Assembly: GCA_035222895.1 (NCBI GenBank)
Contig: JAVYIG010000691.1
Location: 1-64,000 of the forward strand
Direction: 5' to 3'
Origin: Strongylocentrotus droebachiensis
Taxonomy: Eukaryota > Echinodermata > Echinoidea > Camarodonta > Strongylocentrotidae
DNA length: 64,000 nucleotides
Positions 27,101-42,100 of the stretch are shown here, piece by piece. The notes under the pieces are model-generated. The model did not search any database, was not told where the DNA came from, and saw only the letters and a program-made list of their open reading frames with translations. The position numbers were made by a program, and so were the translations under genes. Each line of letters opens with the position of its first letter. Positions within the stretch are counted from its first letter, which is position 1.

Positions 27101-30100
27101 AGATGTAACGTGTATACATTTTTTATGTACGAAACCAAAACTGAAACAGTATTTTGAAATATGTTTGGGGCATAAAGTGCCACATTTCATCTCTAATTTA
27201 ATCTGCAATCTGTCGACTGAATTGATTTTATACTTCATAGTTCGAATTAAAATGGCGGAGGTTGTGGAAGGTGCATCGGCAGGGGCGGTTCTAGAATAGT
27301 GATTTATATGTTTTTCTTAATATCTCTTATTTATTAATTCATATTGATTTTTTATTTGAATAATAACTATTGTAACTGTTATTTTGTATTTGTTTGGACG
27401 ATGATAGTGAGGGGGGGGGGGTTGTTCTCCCAAAACCCTTTCTGGAAACGCTAATGGGCGCTGTGTATGGTGATGTGCGTGTGTGGTGTCTGTGTGTGTG
27501 TGTGTGAGTATTTGTATGTTCTATATTCTGTAGCTTAGTATTTTCATCCATTGTATAATCATACGTAACATTCTTTTTACTGTAAATGTATGTATTTTGT
27601 TATAGGGCCCCGCTCACAAGCTTAGCTTCTAAAGGGGTCCTAAAACCGTTCAGTTTATGATGTAATCAAGTTAGAATATGTTGATTGATGCACTATTACC
27701 AGTCTCTTTTTTATGTAACAGATTATATCATGCTTTGTATGGTTTTGAATAAAATGAACTGAACTGAACTGAACTGAACATCGCTGATACATGATTAAAA
27801 GACGGCGCTGACAAGTACGCGTCGGGAAACGCTTTTGTGCAGGCGTTTTTTCAAGAGTATTGTATGTTTCATTTGACGGAGGGGAAGGGGTGGGGATATA
27901 CGAACAAGCGTCCCTGAATACACCAGTGTGTGGCTATTGTTACACAATGAGCTGCATCAGATGTGTTACCAATCGCATCAAGGGGATACCAATAAGAGCA
28001 CCGCCATGAATTGAAGAGTATTTTCATTTCTCAATATTATGTTTAAGGTATTTCAACCGCAGGTAAAAATCAAGGTAATTTCCAGTCAAGTTTGGATTAT
28101 TTTCTGTCATATATTTCAGTATTGAATAATCCTTTTTATGTCCTTATATCTTACAGGTATAAATCAAAGGAATAACCTGCCTCAGAGCGCCGGGGAATGC
28201 TCAGAAATATGCACATCACCAAACTGTGTAGCCTCAGGTTAGTTCCACTTTAATCGTTTTACTTTGAGTTTGCGTTTTTCTTTCTTTTCCCGAAGTTCTC
28301 TAAAACCTTTTCTAGCTTTTATGGTGGCAATAGTTCGGAAATGATTTGTTCCCACTTTACTTTTACGCTTACAGCTTAAGCCCCTTTCACATGGGCCATG
28401 CGTAGATTTGCGTAGTGTTGCGTATCGACTACGCCGAGCGTACGCTGTCCTACGCTGGCCTACGTAACTATACGCTGAGGAACGCAAAGATGTACGCGAG
28501 ATACTCTCGGCGTAGACACTAGACGCAAAACATACCCATTTTGCACTCAAGTCTACGCAACAGTACGCTACCCTACGCCAGTCCGACGAAGCAGTGAATG
28601 CTTGCGCACACAGTAATCAACCGTACGCAACCATAAGCAAACCTGTACGCCAGGCCTACGTAAACGTACGCAACCCTACGCTTATTATACAAAATCGTAA
28701 GCGTAGGTCCGCCAATTGCATACGCCGTAGGTACGTAACCATACGCCATCGTTCGCGAACATACGCATAACCTACGCAGGGACTACGCCGAAGCAACATT
28801 TTTTCATGAATACGCAACCTAATTTCGGCGTAGTCGGTACGCCACACCAAAGGTGAAAGGGGCTTTAGACTTATTTCATCATTGACACCACGTGATATAT
28901 CTATTTAGGAAATCATTATGATACTTTCCTCGCTTCTTGCGGGGTACCCAAAGCCATATACTAGTAATGCCTCATGGACGTCAATGCCAGATGTGCGCAT
29001 ACATTAATTTAACTTTTTTTTTTTCTTCCGCATGTTAAAAATTATGATGGAAGTACGAACATTATTTACTCATCTTTACGCATCCGTGACTTTTTTATTC
29101 AACCACATATTACTTTTTCACTTATTAATGGAAGATATATAAAATAAAAATCCCTAACAACATCTCAACATAACGAAGAGAAAAGGAAAAGGGAGGAGAA
29201 AAAGAATAATAATAAGAAGAAGAAGAAGATGGAGAAAAAGAAAGAAAAGAGGAGGGAAAAAAACCCCACTTTATTTGAAAGAACATCTGCCGGTACTTAT
29301 TCCTATCTATAAAGATTTTCCCCATCTTTAGAAAGTCTGTTTCCATTTCCTCGATGTCTTCGAAATCCCTCACAAAGGATGTTGCCTTCGGAAATGTCTT
29401 TTCCTATCAATGATATATGTTTCAAGGTCTTTGATCTATGATTGCCAAGCGCGATAACACCATCAACATGCATGGTTCTGGAAAGAAAACAGATACGATA
29501 TTATCTTAATATTGATCTTGAAACAGGTTGTGTTCAAACTCTAATTATGCCGTCCTGGAGATAATTCCACATTACACAGAAGCCCATCTGCACCTCTTAT
29601 ACTTTATAACGTATGCTCATAGCCAGAAGGGCATTTAGTGTGTGTAGAAGTTTAATGAGTTAACGTCTTTCTGGCTCTCTACAGTAGTTTTCCATTAGTC
29701 ATACTGTGGGCTTTCCTAACAAAGACATTCCTAGGTGCAAACGCACTTTACCGGTTTGACTCTCCCTTCACTCTATTCTCTACTTTCGATTTTTTTTTTC
29801 ATGAAAAACTCTAGACTTTTAAACACAATGAGAATTCGTGGATACATTAGTTTAGAGTAGGGCCTAGTCCTTTTGGGAGGACTATTTTCTAACGCATATG
29901 AGTTGCTGTAAAGCCCCACTGTCCTACTTGTAGCTACTTGCTCCCTCTATATAGAAAACTTCCCCAATCGGTGCCTGTTGGTCCCCCATGATCCTCTATT
30001 TCTTATGTTATTTGAGAGCTGAATTGATGAGATAGCCACCTGTCAGTGACCTCGCTGTGTGGTCTAATCCCTCCTAGCCACACTAGTGTTGATAAGCTTT

Positions 30101-33100
30101 AACGGTAGTATCCGCGGTAGGGGATGCACCCTGTCTTCCGACACAGGTTCGATGCTCAGTGACGGATGGGGACGTTAAAGGGGCATGTTCCCGCCAGTGT
30201 AGTTATCGCTGCTCTAGTCATCGCCATCTTGGTTCCGAAGGTTGACTTCTAATTTGCATACAGCTGTCAATCAAAGTACGCGCGGCCTGGCCTGCCTTCG
30301 CCAAGCCAGCTGATTGCTGCCGATCGCGACGTCACGAAAGTGGGCGGAAACAGCAGCCGAATCTTAGAGCCGAACTGCGATTGGTATTACTTCGGCACAT
30401 GTATGCGATAATCGGCATTGTCCGGGCATTCGGAACATGCCATCTGCGTAAGAGCCGTATTATGTTGATGTCAATAGGCAGCTAGCACCGTCCGCCAGCG
30501 GGTACGTATTTTGAACGCCCTCTGGAATACGGGGAACATGCCCCTTTAAACGTCAGTCCCAGACGTAATGTATAAAGCAATATAATTAGAATCAGTAATT
30601 TATATCCCATTTTCCTTACACAATGTCTTATTTTCAATTTCCAGCGGCTCGACTGATCACAAATATGGATTTAGATGTGGACCCCTGTGAAGATTTCTAT
30701 GAATATTCATGTGGAGGTTGGCACAAGTCTAATGTCATTCCCGAAGACGATTCACATTATGCAGTTCCTTCAAAACTTATAAAGAGCTTAGAAATTCAGT
30801 GTAAAGGTAAGAATATTAATGTTATAATAAGCGTTCACACATCATTGCACTATCGAAGGAATAATGATTTGTGATTTACGTTGATAAGAAGGAATTCTTT
30901 CATTATTTCTGTATTTTCCCCCTGACACTGTACCCTCTTTATACAAAGGTGTAAAAGCACCCTTTTAGTAATGTTGCGAGAGATCAATTCCTTTGGAGGT
31001 CAATTCGCTCCAAATTAGTGCACGATTAGATTATTCCTATAGTGGATTCCGCTATTTTTTAAAATATGAACCCCACTCCCAACGGAGTGATCCGTAATAT
31101 GACCCCAACCTGGATTTCCTCCACTATGAATTGCAATAATGATCGATCATATCAAACACTCCATCAGATCTGCAAGAAAACAAATAGATTGTGATGAATA
31201 GGTAATGTCCACATTTTCCAAAAAGTTGTCCTGCCGCAGTAACATTTGATTTCGATCCTGTTGTATACAACGAGAACAACTGTACACTACGTTGAATTTC
31301 CTGAGCCTTCGAACAATGAGTTCCGACGTAAATGTTTGATTATAAACGATAGAAACGTTTCAAATTCAATTTGATCATTGTGAGAAATTTCGAGGAAAAT
31401 TCTTGTTAATTGATGAAATATATGTCGATGCACGGAAAACCTTGAAAATGTATTTCTTATATGTTGACTTTGAAACGAACATTATATGCAATTGCAATGA
31501 CTTTGAAGTGAAGACTTATTTTATATATCTCTCTCTTTATATATATCTCACTCCCCCCCTCTCTCTCTCCCCCTCATCTCCCTCTCCAGAACTTATTGAA
31601 AGGAAGCCACCTCCGTCAGAAACGGCTGCAATCAGAAAAGCAAGAAATTTCTACCAGTCCTGTATGAATGAAGGCAAGTGTAGAGATAGTGACAGGACCG
31701 AGGTTATTATGCCTCAGTCACACCTTTGTGTATTTGGCTCGCGTTGTGCTGCGTATTTATGGCAAGCCGTTTTAACATTTATTCTTTTTTCTTGATATCA
31801 AGAAATGATTTTTTTGTTGTGAAGCAATGGTAATCCTTTTTAACATAGCCGTTTTAACATTTATTCGTATTTCTTGATATCTAGAATTGCCATTGCTTCA
31901 CAGCAGAAATTCATTTCTTGATATCAAGAAATTTAATGTTAAAACGGCTTGCCATAAATACGCAGCAATACGCAAGCCTAATACGCAAAGGTATGACTGA
32001 GGCCGAAAAGGAGTGAATTGATGGTTACCTGTGACATTCTTTTTTACAACAAAAAAAGTTTATCACATTTTTGCTTGCCTTTGGGTTTAAATCTTCTAAG
32101 GAGGGCACACGTGTCCTGCATGCCCCTTCCCCCTCTGGGTCCACCATGGCATGACGCATACACACAAATAGGTATAATTATGTACATGTAGGTGTTCCCA
32201 GATCAATTTCAATAAGTTACGAAATATGGAATATTATTAGGAATATATCATAAGAAATATAAAAAAATATTGTAAGGGTTATATAAAGCAAATAATTATA
32301 CAAACGTAGGTTAAACCATGCAATCGGACTCATTTTGAGAACTTACGAACTATGAAATATTATAAGGAATATTTGTAAGAAACAAATATGCACCGAACTG
32401 TTTAATTGTAACCCACTGACCGATTAAGCCAAGTTAGAATTATACTATCCAGCATTTCAATGGTGCCTTTTCTTAAAACACATGCAAATCGCTCATAAAT
32501 CTTTATAGATATGGCACAGGGGATCATGCGTTGAAATATTCCATGATTGCCTAATTTTTTTTCGTCCAGCGACCACTCGCAAATCGCATTAAATTGGATA
32601 ACAATCTCTTAATCTCTGTCCAATAATCTGTTTTTTTGTTATTTGTGATTCTAGCGTTATTAATGTCTTGCTGTTCTGCAAGCCGAAGAAGATTTACTTT
32701 GTACTTTGCTTTCTGTCCTCAAAACATAATTCCGGATGGTTTCCAACAAAAGTGATTCGCATTGTCATGCTTGGTTAATTGCACCAAATATTACAGTCTA
32801 ATAGGATTACGAGAGAACTGATTGAAAACATAATCACCATATTAATCTCCATCTATGCTTGGACATAATAGTGCTGACCTACTGTATGAATTGAATATTG
32901 CGTTATGTGTGATTGACATCAACGATAGCTATGCCTTATATTAACAAGTGCATTCCTCTTCTAGGACAAAGTGCATATTTATAATCTATAATCTAAAATG
33001 TATAAGGCTATTTGGTTGTACGACTCATATTCTGCACTGAAACGCTCCGCAGCCAATGTCCTACATGTACATACATGGAATGTATAACTTCAACTCTGGA

Positions 33101-36100
33101 TCCAACACTATCACTACCCCCAATCATAAACGTAACAGTAACCTACAATCCAACTGCAACACTGAACTAATCCCAATATCTTTGACGACATAAATCCCGT
33201 TACAAATGTCGAGTCATTGGTTTTCTGCCATTTAAGATTTAAAAAAGTCCAGTTTCTTAACTCATAGTCACACCGCCAAACCGATTCGAAATCGACCCCA
33301 AACCGACTGATTTTTGGGCTATTCGGTTTAGTGTAATCGTTTCATCGGTCTGATGTCGGTCTGGTGTCGGTCTCGATGGTGTGTCTGATGTATCATGTTT
33401 CGTTTTCTATACAGATATACTCACACAGCGAGGAAGCGAACCATTAAAAGCACTCCTCAGGGAACTCGGCGGATGGCCCGTGGTCAACGATGGCGTGTAC
33501 GATGAGGGAACGTGGACGTTGGAAGAGGTTCTTGCCTCATCACGAATACAGCTTGATCGGAACTTCCTCTTCCACAACAGGATTTCAGTGGATGCAGCTG
33601 ATTCAAACGCACATATTCTAACGGTATGGCGGAGAGAAAAGATTGATTTACTGGAAATTATGTATCCAAGAAAAATTAAAAAGTTGGTGAAAGGGTTTAT
33701 AGGGGGAAGTCTATTGAGTAATACACTGCACTATGCATCAATAGACAAAATTAAAGATGAGAACAAATTTGTACATGAAAACGAAGGGCGGTGTGAGCAA
33801 TAAGAGTAAAACTATGGTTATTAGCCTATATAATAGATGGAATTCGTCATCTTTCGAATGATAACACAGATTGGAGTTACATTCCTTGGTTCAATCAGTA
33901 TCAACAATTAGTAGCATGTGTGGGGGCACATGCCTCCGGGCAACAGTGATGAACTTCACTTTTGTGCACCCTGACCCACTTGCTGCTCCATTATCTCTTT
34001 GTTTGTTAATCCTTATTATGTACTTGTCTCTTGCTGTGCTGATTTTGTGCTTTTTATATATGAATGGTCGAATAAATAATGATAATAATAATAATAATAC
34101 GCCTTGATTTCTGAAATCGACAGATACGGAAAGGTCTGACTTTTAATAATAATAATAATAGTGGGTTCTTGTATAGCGCTCATGTCAGTCAGATTTGACC
34201 CTCCTGGCGCTCCCAATTATTACCCTGGCTTTAGCACGGCTGCCATACGGCGCTCTAGCATTTCAAGGAATAAATTCCTATCAGTTACCCATTTACTTCA
34301 CCTGGGTGGAGTGTGGCAAATGTAGATCAATGTCTTGCCAAAGGACATTAGTGCGGCGGCGGGGCTCGAACCGCGAACCTTGTGATCGACAGTCCGGCGA
34401 CGTATCCACTCGACCACAACACCTCTACATTTTCGAGACCATCTGGGTTTATTTTTCGGACAGCGGTGATGTTCCACGTAAACGTGATAAGGAATAAAGT
34501 GGGGTAAAAAATGGGTGGTCATAATAATACAATTTATCATTTACATGCATGTTGCTTTAGAAAAGTCAATTTTTTAATTCATATTAAGTACATGGCTGCT
34601 TAGCTTCAGTAGCTAACTCAATATTGGAAAAACTTGTGAGTATCTCCTTTAACGAAAAAAAGCTTATTTTCTTTTTGTTTCAGTTTGACCAGCCAATATT
34701 GGGACTAGAAAATCGTGATTACTTCCTCAGAAACGAGTCAATAAAGGTAAGTTGATATACTTTCTTCTTCTCAAAATGTTCTCTTCACAACAAAGTAAAA
34801 TAGTTATTTGTATATATTTAATGCTGAAAATTGTTGACCTATTCTTCGGAAGTAATTTCGCTTAGATTGGTTAAACTACCGACCGTCACCATTATTATGA
34901 TTAAAGAATAGTGCATATCTCCCATGTAAATACATTCATTATTAATGTAAATATATCCTTGAATTTCAACATATGAACAGTTTTACTTTGTCTGTCTTAG
35001 ATTTTCAACGTACTCTCTGGAGCCGGCCCCCTAAAATAAAAAGACTGGCTGAGGCGATACATTTTTAGAAAGTATAGCAAAGATTATTGGTCTGTGATAA
35101 ATCATTATGTCAAATTTCCGGGGGAAGACTATCAACAGAACACCTTAACATTTTCATGTAACTACGTAAAGAGGATTTTATTTATTTTGCAGGGTTTGGA
35201 AGCATATGAAAAATACATGATCGACATGGCGCTGTATGTAAGAGGAGATAATGACAGGGAAGAAGTGACAAGACAGATGCGAGACGTTCTGAACTTCGAG
35301 AAAAAGATGGCAAACGTGAGTATTATTTCTCTCCCCGACTTTTGCTTTATAGAAATTCCGCACGGGGCTGGAAGTGAAACATACTGCCCGCTTCGCGTTT
35401 GCTGATGTGACAATTATTCACATCATTAATATGGTGCCCTATTTCTGATTATTAAAAAATTAGCATGTAATGAAAGCGCAGTATTTTAGAAATATATAAG
35501 TTAAGATGGCTCATTAAAAATGCTAGCTGCTCGGTTTATGTAGATAATGAATTTAGATAAGGTAGGCAGACTGCTGGTGTTTATAATAGCGCTGATAATA
35601 TGTTTAGCGTGAATAGTTGCATATTTGAGAATATTACTAAATGTATTTAGTGATTCCAAAAAACAAATTCTATGCATATTTTTTCCCTTTTCTCTTTCAA
35701 AACCTGTTCCACAGATAAATGTGTTTATGTGCTCACGTGCTCGTGCAAACCAAAGAGCTACCCGTTTTGGATTACGCTTTGAATATATACAGTTTCATTT
35801 GTTTTAACATGCTCTTTCGCTTATGTTTTTCTTTTCAGATTTCTATGACACAATTAGCTAAAAGAAGAGCCCAGATAATGAATCAGAAAGTCAGCGTATC
35901 ATATCTCAAAAGGAGGATTCCTGCTGTGAGTCCTAATAGTTATTTATTTTACTTGTTATAAAAAAAAAATAGAGAGAATTGTATCAGTGTTTTTTTAACA
36001 AGGGAGAACAAAAAAGCCCCTGCAATTTTTTTTACACCAAAATTCACCTTCAGCTTCCCAGTATCCGTGTGCCCCTGAAACCAGTATCCGTGTGCCCCTG

Positions 36101-39100
36101 AAAAGTCAGCATCCCCGGTTCACAGGTTCATGCCCGGCCGCAGTTTACGAAATCCTGAACCCGACTTTTAAGTTAGTATTTATTTATCTCCAAACAAAAT
36201 GCGTTACTGAAACCCTAACCCATACCGTTTCTTTGATCTAATACTCAAATTCGTTGTACGGAATAAGCACCAAATAGATTAAGAAGTGATTCATCGCATT
36301 GATCTAGCATTACCTGATTATACATGTACAAATGTAGACAATTTCCTCTTAGCCTGAGAAAAACCGAGGGATTTGAAAATAGAGATAGATATATACAATA
36401 TATAGATACAGAGAGAGAGAAAGACAAAACACATACAGATAAAGATAGAGGGAAGGGGGAGAGGGAGAGGAGGGGGCAGGGGGTGGAGAGAGAAAGATAC
36501 AAAAAGAAAGATTGTAATTTTGAGCCTTATTAAAAATTAATAAGCTGACATGAAATAAATGTTAATACATTTTACCTTCATTTCTTTTTCTGATCTTCAG
36601 ATTAATTGGACTCGATATTTTCAGCTGGTGATGAATACATCTTCCGTCGACCACTCGATGGAACTCGTCGTCTATTCACCACAATATTTGCTGGGACTAA
36701 ATCAAATGTTGTTAGAAACACCAAACAGGTAACACATACAATTACTTAAAAGCTTCAAAGGAGAGCATATGTATTCCCTCTGATATAGGTAGACAATGTA
36801 ATTTCCTTAAATTTTCTTCATAATCCTGTATTCTTTATTTTCATTTGCAACAGTGATCAGGCGATGAGGTACATCAATTATATTGAAAATTCGAACAATA
36901 GAAAATCTATTCCGCAGAGCTGTTTCATGTATTTTTTTCCTATGATTTTGCATTGGAAGCACTGTGGTACTTTATCTTTTTGGTGCTACTTTATCGTATG
37001 GTGTTCAACTCATATTTATTTGTTTAATCTGTTAAAATATACTCATCTATGCCTAAATAATGGTAGTTTAATATTTTTAGTTGATTCTTTGATTTGAAGA
37101 TGGTAATCATGATTTTATAATCGAATAGGGTTTCAATAAAATGTACCAATCTCCTATTTTTGCATACCAGGACCATTGCAAACTACGTCGTATGGCGTGC
37201 TGTTACACATACCATGGATATGATGAACACCGAGGCACGCACAATACGACAGACGTTCCTCAAGGTACAGTTCACCTGGTTGGGTGACACATGCTTATGC
37301 GACAACACCCTACAATACGCTACAATAACCGACTTCCAACACTTGACTAAATACCGTAGCTAACATTAAACCTGAAAGCTAACCTAAAACACAATTACAA
37401 CCCTAATCCTAACCTTGGCGCTCTATCTTGAAATGAAACTCGGAGTTGTTGTCGCCTGAGCAAAAGTCAAATCATCACATCGGTTCCACGTTAGCAAACT
37501 GAATATGCTCAAATAACGACTGTGTAACCAAGGATGTTATTTGGTCGAATGAGGTGGGGGGGGGGGGGGGATTTCAGAAAAATCTGAACATTTTGTTGAG
37601 CCTAAGGATAGTGTGTCAATCATCTCGTTTTCTCAAGAGGACTAGTAGCCCCAGACAACTACCTCTGAATAACTTCTGGACTAGTAGCCCCAGACAACTA
37701 CCTCTGAATAACTTCTGGACTACTAGCCCCTAGAACAAGTACCTCTCGGACAACAACCTGTCAACCTCTACCACGTTGCGTTCTAAGCCCCTGCTGTTTA
37801 AATCTTAAAACATCTCCAAAGGTGCATCTCATTTTGATTTGAACATCTCGTTTTACCATGAAAATTAGGCAGAAATACTTACGGCTTTCAAAACAGGTTG
37901 AAGACTCCTTCTTTCACATAAATCAAAATTTGTACTTCCCTTTTGGTATCAATGACTTTGTTGGTAATAACTTTAATATCACCATTTAATATCTTATCCC
38001 TTGAAAACCAATCGTTTTTTTTACACACCAGATGTTTATACTTTGAAAACTCACTATGTCACTTTAATTTCCATGTGATCTTTGATGACATTGATTTTAC
38101 AGGTCGTGAGTGGAGAAAAGAAGGAACGTGCAAGATGGATCCAGTGCATAGACAACACGAACACTTACATGGCTCACGCCCTGGGGGCGCTCTTCGTGCA
38201 GGAGAAGTTCGACGTAGAGAGCAAAGAAACGGTAGGAGTATTAAAGAGCAGGGCAAAAATAAAATAATGCATTAATAAAATGAGTTGGTGGATTCATGAA
38301 CCAAAGTGAATACCACGAACGAAGTCATGACGTTATACTTTTTGCCCCCACCGTTTAAGCTCACATTGTATTACATGTCGTGGGGCTTTTGAAGATTCCC
38401 GGATTAAACTAAATAAACTGAATAAACTTAATATTTAGCTGGAATGCAATAATAATATACATATTTTTGTACAGACGAGATTCCGTCACATTACATTTTC
38501 GGAGAGCATAGAATCGTTGATACTTGCTGCCCTTTATTATTGATGAATCATGAATAATTTTGATTATGATAATAAATAAACTTTATCATTGTAGTAATTT
38601 CGATGATTGATATCGTTTTCATGGTTTTCATAATTCTCATCAGTAGATCGTTTCACTTTTGTTTTAAATAGTTTTTTATTTTTTATTTCCATTTCCATTT
38701 AATATCATGAACTCTACGATCATTATCGTTTTTGTTCTTCTTCATATCATTATTTTAACCTTTTTTATGCTATTGGAATCGTTCTCAGCAATATAACATA
38801 AAATTGAGACTACATTGAGACTAAAATTTGAACTATACACTAATATTAGTTTTGCTTTTTTCCCCAAAAGGCTTTTAAGATGATAGGACATATGAGAGGC
38901 GTCCTCTATAGTATTATTAACACGACGGACTGGATGGATGACGTAACAAAACAGAAAGCATTACAGAAGGTGAGTTGGGAGATTAATAAAGACCTACTAT
39001 CAGAAGATTGAATTTGCACTGCATCACACACTTACACCAAATTTGAATGGACATTGAATTATTGATAAAATAATGATATGGGATGAATCAGGGGTGTAAT

Positions 39101-42100
39101 ATGATCCTTATGGAAAAGGAATATTCCAATAACTCTCTGACAAGCAAACACGATCAAGCGAGTAAACAAACACCCCTCCCCAAGAAAAAATATAGCTCAG
39201 TTGGTAGAGCAGTGGTCTCGTTATCCGGTGACCCGGGTTTGAAACCAAGTCGATGCGCTAATGCCCTTTGGTAAGGCATTAGTCCTCATTAACAGGTCCC
39301 TCGGAGAGGACATAAAGCCGTCGGCCGTCTGGTTGCTTTATTACTTACAAGCATTTATGCTTTTCTTAGCAGTCAGGTAAAATAACCACCAATAACCAAA
39401 TAACCACATGAGGCTACACACAGAGAAATAAAAGGTGTTCTTGGGGAGTAAAACGAAATTGGAAAAATAGGGCGCCGCTTTTACACCTTTTACAAAGTAG
39501 AACACGGAAATAGGCAAGGGTTTATATTTGAGGGATGTATTTTTACACCCTATTTTAGTCAGACGAGCTCTGATTGGTCAGTGCATATGCGCTTGCGCTA
39601 CAGCAATGGCGCATCGTGTCAATATAGGTACTGCCAAATGAATTGTTTAAAAGCATAATTCACATATTTTAGTCATGTTAGGGGAATTATCATGTTTCAT
39701 TTGGGCATATTATTTGTGTGAAAGTTATCCGATCAAGAATAAGGGGTTGTACCGAGGATTATATTTGATAATTTAATGAAATTAGCAGAAGTGTTATTTT
39801 ACTAACTAGTATATAATTGTCTTCTTATACGTGTAAGTCAAGGGGAGAATTCGGTAAGGCAGGATTGTGTGTTTAGATAATTCCATTACATTTGAACCGA
39901 TAACTCTAGCCCTAAGTTAGTTCTTACAGTCTGCACTTGTGTTGAGTTCACACTAATTATTGTTTAGGTAAGCATTAAAGCCTTTCAACATATAACTCGA
40001 CATTCTGGTCTGATTTCTTTAGAGCAGTGAAACGTAGACAAAAGGGTGAGAATCAGTGACTGTTAGGGGATTACGAAGCACGGATGATTGATTGCTCGAG
40101 GGATGATCAATTGGTTGATGCTGTGCATAAAAAGGGTGTAGATTTACTCCCCACAGGGTGTGGAATCGATCATAAAGGGTATAAAATTCAACCCTATGGG
40201 TGTAAATTTGAACCCATTTTTCATGAAAATGGAACCAAAAGGTGTTAAATGAGCACCATAGGGTGCAAATTTCACTCCTTAAAGAGAGTACAATCATAAT
40301 AATAGGGTGCAAATTTACACCTTCTTATGAAAAAAAGTAATTTACTCCCTACATTGGGGAGCAAATTTACTCCCTGAGGGGTGTCACTTATGCGACAAGC
40401 AGTTACTCCCTATAGGGAGTCAATTTACACCTACTTTTCTCTGTGTGTACGACACACACAAATGAAACGATGATAATCAGTATAAACATTGATACATGTA
40501 GAAGAAGATGAAGAATAAGAGGTAGAAGCCGGGAGGAGAAGAAGTTAAAAAGGAGGAATTGGAGAAGCAGCTAAATACTAAGAAGATGAGTAAGAAGAGG
40601 AGGGGTAAGGAAATGAAAATAATGACATAGAACAATAATATCTGGTTAACAAAAACAAATATAGCTAAGCCAAGGCATCAGTCTTTTGGTGTAGGTGCCG
40701 TGGCATATTGGTTCATTGACACTCAAACCAACGGGTGAGGATTCGAATCCCGGCCCGGCGCTAATGTCCTTTGATAAGACATGACTCCATATTTGCCACT
40801 CTTCACCCAAGTTTTATCCGGTAATATGCGAAAGACATTGTAGCTTCCTCAGTATTGTGAGCCTGTGTAAATGGCGCCACGCTAGAATGCTCCACATGGA
40901 GTGGATGATGTGCATATATTGTGTGCGGGCAAGATTGACTCCCGTGACGGGAGTTATAATACTTCTGTAAAGTGCATAGAGACATCGTCGATGTATTAAG
41001 CGGTATATGAATCTGTCATGTTATCTTATTTGATATATTTGTTTTCTTCCTTCTTACAGGCATTTGCAATAAGAGAACAAATCGGATATGAGGAAAAATT
41101 ATTAAACTTTACACATCTTGATAGCCTGTATAAAGGAGTAAGTAATAATACATTCTTTCTTCTATCTGTTTCTATCAAGCTAAGAGATAAAGCAATAAAT
41201 CGTATCGGAAATTTGATTGCACATTGTCTAGCTAACTTTCTATTTGTGAACAAAATATTGCTACCTCTTTAAAGATAAAGGTGAGTTCTAGTAAAAAAAA
41301 AAAAAAAAGAAAAAAAAAAGAAGAAAACAATTCTCACAGAATGAAACGAAAATTACACTGAGTGTTCAAGCTCACAAATAAATGTCATTGGCCCAACAAT
41401 TTTGGTAGAAAATGTATACTGGCTGAGTAATGAGCATAGAAAGATTATGAAATCAAGGTTAGTAGCCCCGACGCCATTTGTGTAGTCCCATATACATCTT
41501 TCTGTGTACAGTGATTGTTACTCTACCAAGACTGGACCAAATTTATTATGATTTTGATGACTCCAATACGTACATGCTACATGATCCACTTTTTCTGACC
41601 CATTCCACACCTTTTCTTTCACAATGTAATCGGATGACCAGAAATCACCTTTATCTTTAAGGATTTGTTTTTGTACGATTGTTATTTAGCCATTTTTAGT
41701 ATCATTACTTCATAGGCCTCACTGTCTGCTAATTTAGACAGTCAATAATTGCAATTTATCCCCCACGTTATAATAATATATCACTACATACCTTGATATA
41801 CAATATCATTCCTTGGTTGAATACATCATTGCGAGTTAGTAAAATAGTTAGATTCCATCCATATACTTGTAATACATACCAAGTGGTTCAATACCTCCAA
41901 CATAGTCTCGTAAAGCAGAGAAGTGAAAGTGAAACTTCAGTGTAATGTGTATAATTGGATATCACTTCCTTAATGCCTCAGTCACACATTTGCGTATTTG
42001 GCTTGCGTATTGCTGCGTATTTATGGCAAGCCGTTTTAACATTTATTCATATTTCTCGATATCAAGAAATGATTTTCTGTTGCAAAGCAATGGTAATTCT

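Noticed and set aside
28239..28850. Arg/Tyr-rich frames on the - strand
   Set aside because: They are the translation of the TACGC motif array of a MITE.
36853..36900. Possible duplicated exon 10 (caacag followed by [13 protein letters not shown])
   Set aside because: The resemblance to the [10 protein letters not shown] segment is too weak and there is no matching donor.
38340..38430. Possible third LINE 3' end (aataaactgaataaactta)
   Set aside because: Tandem tail units are not clear and no flanking LINE sequence is recognisable.
39190..39270. Possible true tRNA gene
   Set aside because: A and B boxes are good but the acceptor stem does not close and the sequence runs into a SINE body.
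40100..40440. CRISPR-like array of short repeats
   Set aside because: The repeats alternate in orientation, spacing is irregular, and they lie in a TA-flanked eukaryotic transposon.
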